A DNA stretch of 9,354 bases, taken from the NCBI GenBank assembly GCA_003648245.1, contig QMOO01000038.1:1-9354 (forward strand). The letters run 5' to 3'. Shown here piece after piece: positions 5,713-9,354 of the stretch. The notes beneath the pieces were generated by a model. That model searched no databases and was not told the DNA's origin. It worked only from the letters and a program-made list of their open reading frames with translations. A program made the translations under genes and the position numbers. Each line of letters starts with the position of its first letter. Within the stretch, counting starts at the first letter, position 1. This DNA comes from Caldisericota bacterium. GTDB taxonomy: Bacteria > Caldisericota > Caldisericia > B22-G15.

Positions 5713-6783
5713 ATGGAAAAGAAAGATGAAGTTTTAAAAGCGCTAAAGAAGGTTGTTGATCCTGAAATAGGAAGAAGTATAGTAGATTTAGGTATGGTTA
5801 AGGATCTAACTGTTGAAGAAGACAGAGTTTCTTTCACCCTTGCCCTTACCGTTCCAGAGTGTCCGCTGAAGAATGAAATGAAAAACAACGCTGAGAAAGT
5901 GCTTAAAGAGTTAGGTTTCAAAGAGGTAAACATAACGTTTGGAAAACTTACAGAGGGAGAGATTAAAAAGATATTTCCCAACTGGAGGGGAACCCCACCA
6001 ATTCTTGAGAAAGGAAATATCAAACATCTTATAGCCGTTGGCTCTGGAAAAGGTGGTGTTGGTAAATCCACCGTGGTAACAAACCTTGCCATATCTCTAT
6101 CAAAATTAGGATACAGAACTGGGATTCTTGATGCAGACATACATGGACCAAACATTCCAATAATGTTTGGAATAAAGGAAAAACCATACGGTATTGACAA
6201 CAAAATAATACCCCATGAAAGATTTGGCGTAAGGGTTATGTCCCTTGGTTTTATGATGAGCGGGGAAGGCTCTCCTGTAATATGGAGAGGACCACTTGTA
6301 ACTAAAGCAATAAAGGAATTGTTTCAGTTTACAGTGTGGGGAGACCTTGATTTTCTCCTCATTGATCTTCCTCCTGGAACAGGAGATGCAACAATTACAG
6401 TTGGTCAATCCCTTCCATTAACAAGTGCCATTGTGGTAACCACTCCACAGAGAGTGGCAGTATCTGATGCTTTAAGAAGCGCTAAAACCTTTGAAAAACT
6501 AAATGTAAAACTTCTGGGTATTGTGGAGAACATGAGCTACTTTATATGTCCAGATTCTGGAAAGAGGTATAATATCTTTGGTGAGGGTGGAGGAGAAGCA
6601 ATGAGTATTGCATTAAAAGTCCCTCTTCTTGGAAAAATACCAATGGAACTTGATTTAAGAGAGGGAGGAGATACAGGAGAACCAATAACTGTGAGGAAAC
6701 CTGAATCTGCTTCATCAAAAGCATTTCTTGAAATAGCGGAAAAGGTGGTGGAATTAACAGGTGTATCCAAAGAGTCTACTTAA
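5713..6783 (+). CDS. mrp: Mrp/ApbC-type Fe-S cluster carrier ATPase
   Basis: A 356-residue cytoplasmic P-loop ATPase of the Mrp/ApbC/Nbp35 group, which binds and delivers Fe-S clusters to target enzymes. Residues 1-90 are a MIP18/DUF59 domain, with the conserved cysteine C50 in VPECPL. The ATPase domain follows: deviant Walker A GSGKGGVGKST (110-120), switch I-like ILDADIHGPN (138-147), and Walker B region LLIDLPPGTGD (215-225). The C-terminal cluster motif is altered: where ApbC has CxxC, this protein has C279-P-D-S282 (codon TCT, one base from TGT). The rest of that region (YNIFGEGGGEAM) is normal. The start is supported by AAAGGAG eight bases upstream, and the length is typical for the DUF59-containing form. 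The 3' end overlaps recR by 23 bases, so the two are co-transcribed. Identification is secure; full cluster-binding ability is open. Confidence 0.94.
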   Translation: MEKKDEVLKALKKVVDPEIGRSIVDLGMVKDLTVEEDRVSFTLALTVPECPLKNEMKNNAEKVLKELGFKEVNITFGKLTEGEIKKIFPNWRGTPPILEKGNIKHLIAVGSGKGGVGKSTVVTNLAISLSKLGYRTGILDADIHGPNIPIMFGIKEKPYGIDNKIIPHERFGVRVMSLGFMMSGEGSPVIWRGPLVTKAIKELFQFTVWGDLDFLLIDLPPGTGDATITVGQSLPLTSAIVVTTPQRVAVSDALRSAKTFEKLNVKLLGIVENMSYFICPDSGKRYNIFGEGGGEAMSIALKVPLLGKIPMELDLREGGDTGEPITVRKPESASSKAFLEIAEKVVELTGVSKEST

Positions 6784-7357
6784 ATTAATAGATGTCCTTG
6801 AAAGGCTTCCCGGGATAGGACCAAAAAGCGCAGAGAGACTTGCTCTCTACATATTGAGGATGTCCCCAAACAGAGTGGATGAACTAATCAAATCCATTGA
6901 GGAAGCAAGAAACAAAGTGAAGAGATGCAAAGTCTGTTTCAATCTTACAGAGGATGAAATTTGCAGCATATGCAAAGATGATACAAGAGATCACTCAACA
7001 ATCCTCGTTGTTGAAGAAGTAAAGGACCTGGTAAGGATAGAAAATCTTGGTTACTATAAAGGGGTTTATCACGTTCTTGGAGGCCATATATCAACTCATG
7101 GCAAAGTGGGAGTTGAGCATCTAACCATAAGAGAATTAGAGGAGAGAGTAAAAGAGGGAGGTATTAAAGAGGTGATCTTCGCTCTCTCCCCTCAATGGGA
7201 AGGAGATATAACCAAGGAGTATATTAAAAAACTATTGAAGAAGTATCCAGTCAAAATTTCATCTCTTGCAAGAGGAATATCTGGTTCCACCTATCTCGAA
7301 GCTATAGATGACACCTCCCTTCTTGAGGCTCTAAAGGAGAGAAGAGAAGAAAAATAA
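6761..7357 (+). CDS. recR: Recombination mediator RecR
   Basis: Works with RecO (and RecF) to load RecA on SSB-coated single-stranded DNA during gap repair. The 198-residue length is typical. Domains in order: helix-hairpin-helix with LPGIGPKSAERLA (16-28), a Cys4 zinc finger C56/C59/C68/C71 in CxxC-x8-CxxC form, and a Toprim domain from about 80 (ILVVEE) onward with YHVLGGHIS (103-111). The C-terminal part ends with LARGI, LE and TSLLEAL, matching the family. Two normally strict segments are altered: the S-P-L-D-G-I-G-P loop reads STHGKVGV (111-118), and the PVGG-type segment reads SGST (174-177). The start is the family-typical MYPKSL opening, inside the end of mrp; only a weak purine-rich ribosome site precedes it, so translational coupling to mrp is likely. 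The common neighbours dnaX and the YbaB nucleoid protein are absent. Confidence 0.92.
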   Translation: MYPKSLLKLIDVLERLPGIGPKSAERLALYILRMSPNRVDELIKSIEEARNKVKRCKVCFNLTEDEICSICKDDTRDHSTILVVEEVKDLVRIENLGYYKGVYHVLGGHISTHGKVGVEHLTIRELEERVKEGGIKEVIFALSPQWEGDITKEYIKKLLKKYPVKISSLARGISGSTYLEAIDDTSLLEALKERREEK

Positions 7358-7369
7358 AGAGTTTATCTA

Positions 7370-7378
7370 TGTTATAAT
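7370..7378 (+). promoter_or_regulatory. Extended -10 promoter placing the start on the nfeD ATG
   Basis: TGTTATAAT (TG at 7370-7371, perfect TATAAT at 7373-7378) lies 6 bases before the nfeD ATG. With normal -10 to +1 spacing the first transcribed base is 7385, the A of the ATG. There is no Shine-Dalgarno in the 27-base gap after recR, which fits a leaderless message. Confidence 0.55.
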
Positions 7379-7384
7379 TTTTGT

Positions 7385-8665
7385 ATGAGAAAACATGTTC
7401 TATTGGGGGTAATTTTCCTGATACTCTTCCTATCTATTAGTGGATCATCTGCCTCCAGGGAAAGGGTCATTGTTTTGCACATCGAGGGAGAGATAAACCT
7501 CGGACTCTCAAAATATGTAGACAGATGCCTCAAAGATATGAATGGTGTGAAGGCTGTAATTGTTGAGATAGATAGCTTTGGTGGTGCTCTTGATGCTGCA
7601 ACAAGAATAAGGGATAGAATAATTCACCTTGATATCCCTACCATCGCATGGATTAAAGGAAGAGCATGGTCAGCAGGAGCCTTGATTGCTCTATCATGTA
7701 AAAAGATTGTCTTCTCGTCTGGCGCAAGTATGGGAGCAGCTGAACCAATTCCAACCACAGAAAAGACTGTTTCCGCAGTAAGGGGCGAGTTTGAATCCAC
7801 CTGTGAGGCCAACGGAAGAGATCCAAAAATCGGCGCCTCTATGGTGGATAAAGAGATAGAGATTGAGGGAGTCGTTAAAAAGGGAGAACTTCTCACACTC
7901 TCCAGTGAAAATGCAAAGAAACTTGGATTCAGTGATTATGAATCCAACAGTTTAGATGATATTCTCTCTCATTTTAACTTAAATGAGTTTGAGATTTCTG
8001 ATCTCTCTCCTTTACCATCTGAGAAGCTTGCTGGGTTTCTCACTTCATCTATTGTAAGGGAAATTTTACTTATCATCGGTTTCTTAGGATTACTTATAGA
8101 AGCAACAACTCCAGGATTTGGAATTCCTGGAACTATGGGACTTGTAGCATTATCTCTATTTTTTGGAGGGCATATGATAGCAGGAATTGGAAATTGGTTA
8201 TACACAGTAATGTTTGTGGCAGGGATTGTTCTATTACTCATTGAAATATTTGTCATCCCTGGCTTTGGCATAGCAGGAATATCTGGAATCGCCCTTATCT
8301 TCATATCCATATTTTTAACCCTTGGTGGTGGAGTGAGTGCAATCTATGCCATGGGTGTTGTAGTTCTGGTTCTACTTGTATCTTTTCTTGTTCTCCTCTT
8401 CTTTTTTCCAAAACTTCCCATATGGAAGAAGCTTGGACTTGCAAGAAGGGAAATGAAGAAAGAGGGCTATGTTGCCGTCACAGAAAAGAAACACCTTGAA
8501 GGTAAAGAAGGAAAAGCCATTACAATGCTAAGACCTTCCGGAGTGGTGGAAATTGATGGAAAAAGGTATGATGCTTTAACCGAGGGAGAATTCATTGAAA
8601 GAGGGCAAAAGATAGTCGTAACAAGAGTAGAGGGGGGCAAAATTTTTGTAAAAAAACTTAAATAA
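7385..8665 (+). CDS. nfeD: Long-form NfeD membrane-bound serine protease
   Basis: A 426-residue membrane protein of the long NfeD type (B. subtilis YqeZ, archaeal 1510-N protease), the usual partner of flotillin- or stomatin-like proteins. It has a signal peptide or anchor (about 4-23), a ClpP/crotonase-fold protease domain (about 27-200) with DSFGG (63-67) and nucleophile S96 in GRAWSAGA, then four or five membrane segments (about 223-342) containing two TPGFG/IPGFG-type turns, and a C-terminal OB-fold NfeD domain (about 370-426) with LRPSGVVEIDGKRYD and EGEFIERGQ. The general-base lysine is not obvious: by eye the archaeal K138 position falls on E137; K127 and K156 are alternatives. No Shine-Dalgarno precedes the ATG, which is consistent with a leaderless start. 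The next gene begins 15 bases downstream. Its natural partner floA is about 5.3 kb upstream on the same strand. Confidence 0.93.
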   Translation: MRKHVLLGVIFLILFLSISGSSASRERVIVLHIEGEINLGLSKYVDRCLKDMNGVKAVIVEIDSFGGALDAATRIRDRIIHLDIPTIAWIKGRAWSAGALIALSCKKIVFSSGASMGAAEPIPTTEKTVSAVRGEFESTCEANGRDPKIGASMVDKEIEIEGVVKKGELLTLSSENAKKLGFSDYESNSLDDILSHFNLNEFEISDLSPLPSEKLAGFLTSSIVREILLIIGFLGLLIEATTPGFGIPGTMGLVALSLFFGGHMIAGIGNWLYTVMFVAGIVLLLIEIFVIPGFGIAGISGIALIFISIFLTLGGGVSAIYAMGVVVLVLLVSFLVLLFFFPKLPIWKKLGLARREMKKEGYVAVTEKKHLEGKEGKAITMLRPSGVVEIDGKRYDALTEGEFIERGQKIVVTRVEGGKIFVKKLK

Positions 8666-8680
8666 ATTCTGGAGGTAGCT

Positions 8681-9354
8681 ATGAAGGTATTTATCTCTGT
8701 TGACATGGAGGGAATATCTGGACTTACCCATTGGAAGGAAAAGCAGGAGAGAATTTCCTTCTTTATGACAGAGGAGCTTCTCTCAGTAATAGAAGGGATA
8801 CTGGAAGTTGACAGGAAAGCAGAAATTTTAGTCTGCGATTCCCACTCCTTTGGAAGAAACATAGATGTAGGGAAACTACCAGAGAATGTAAAGCTTGTTT
8901 CTGGTTTTCCAAGAGAATTCTACATGGTTCAGGGGATAAACGAAACTTTTGATGCTGGAATGTTCATAGGATATCACGCTCCAGTGGGAATGAAGAACGC
9001 AGAAATGGATCACACATACTCGAGTTCTTCTATATACGAGATAAAGATAAATGGTATGGTTGTTGGGGAAACTGAAATAAATGCAGCATTCCTTGGAGAA
9101 TACTCTGTTCCCGTTGTCCTTATATCTGGAGACGATAAATTAAAAGACTTTTCCCAGAAAAATCTAAAGGAAACATATTTTGTAGTAACAAAGGAATCTA
9201 TTGGTAGGTACTCTGCCTTACTTTATCCTGTAGAAAAGGTCCACAGAGAGTTAAAAGAAAGGGCAAAACTTGTCCTTCAGCAAATTGAAAGAATTAAACC
9301 ATTTACATTTGAAAAACCGACAAGTATTGAAATAACATTTCTTGATACCATCAA
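8681..9354 (+). CDS. dppA: D-aminopeptidase of the DppA/M55 family, 3' end off the window
   Basis: Partial: 224 codons are visible and the frame stays open to the right edge; B. subtilis DppA is about 274 residues, so most of the enzyme is present. M55 peptidases are zinc enzymes that release N-terminal D-amino acids (D-Ala in DppA) from small peptides, probably for recycling cell-wall peptides. All key residues of B. subtilis DppA have counterparts: D8 and E10 in VDMEGISG, H55 in DSH, H99 in GYHA, the nucleophile-type histidine H111 in MDH, and E130 in VGETEINA; GDD (150-152) is also typical. The start has GGAGG six bases before the ATG, and the opening MKVFISVDMEGISG is the usual N-terminus. 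It lies 15 bases after nfeD and is probably co-transcribed with it. No peptide transporter is visible within the window. Substrate preference is not determinable here. Confidence 0.9.
   Translation, partial: MKVFISVDMEGISGLTHWKEKQERISFFMTEELLSVIEGILEVDRKAEILVCDSHSFGRNIDVGKLPENVKLVSGFPREFYMVQGINETFDAGMFIGYHAPVGMKNAEMDHTYSSSSIYEIKINGMVVGETEINAAFLGEYSVPVVLISGDDKLKDFSQKNLKETYFVVTKESIGRYSALLYPVEKVHRELKERAKLVLQQIERIKPFTFEKPTSIEITFLDTI

Noticed and set aside
5669..5737. A 22-codon upstream reading frame (MVKLEKKLILK...) overlapping the mrp start
   Set aside because: Its ATG lies inside the proposed -10 element, it has no ribosome site, and it resembles no known leader peptide. It would not be transcribed from the proximal promoter.
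7969..8310. Minus-strand open frame inside nfeD
   Set aside because: It is the complement of the NfeD membrane segments, rich in Ile/Pro/Asn, and lacks initiation signals.
1..9354. A defence island, mobile element, CRISPR array or RNA gene
   Set aside because: All coding regions but one have recognisable housekeeping families, there are no direct repeats, transposase motifs or tRNA-like cloverleaf sequences, and composition looks even throughout.

Overview
The window comes from an AT-rich bacterium. Arginine is coded mostly by AGA/AGG, Shine-Dalgarno sites are strong AGGAGG types, and the proteins are rich in Lys and Glu. FloA, ThyX, an AhpD-like small protein and acetate kinase together suggest an anaerobic, fermentative and possibly thermophilic lineage. 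The sequence alone does not fix the phylum. Coding density is high and no gap reaches 300 bases. I see no RNA gene, CRISPR array, insertion sequence or prophage.

Layout. (1) 1-397: a single-domain cupin on the minus strand, ending in a bidirectional terminator. (2) 535-2511, plus strand: an isoprenylcysteine-methyltransferase-like membrane protein broken by a one-base frameshift in a T6 run, then the flotillin-like floA, then an unnamed one-membrane-segment, Glu/Lys-rich protein. (3) 2512-5511, minus strand, read right to left: an AhpD-like protein with its own promoter and terminator; acetate kinase (ackA) with a C-terminal extension and a terminator; then thyX and dcd, which overlap and form a dTMP-synthesis pair. 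(4) 5713-9354, plus strand: the Mrp/ApbC Fe-S carrier ATPase, recR (overlapping mrp by 23 bases), a long-form NfeD membrane protease, and a D-aminopeptidase of the DppA/M55 family that runs off the right edge.

How the genes work together. Dcd (dCTP to dUTP) and ThyX (dUMP to dTMP) are consecutive steps in thymidylate supply, needing only a dUTPase from elsewhere. FloA and the long-form NfeD normally sit side by side and act on membrane microdomains; here about 5.3 kb and an opposite-strand block separate them. AckA is the ATP-forming end of acetate fermentation. Several genes are preceded by an extended -10 element (TGnTAnAAT). In nfeD that element would place the transcription start on the ATG itself, giving a leaderless message.

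Most of the window is conserved housekeeping sequence, and I found no convincing new multi-gene system. The better leads are local: the frameshifted methyltransferase, probable leaderless starts for nfeD and thyX, a Cys-to-Ser change in the Mrp CxxC motif, a divergent RecR Toprim loop, the AckA tail, and a pair of mutually exclusive hairpins inside the gene after floA.
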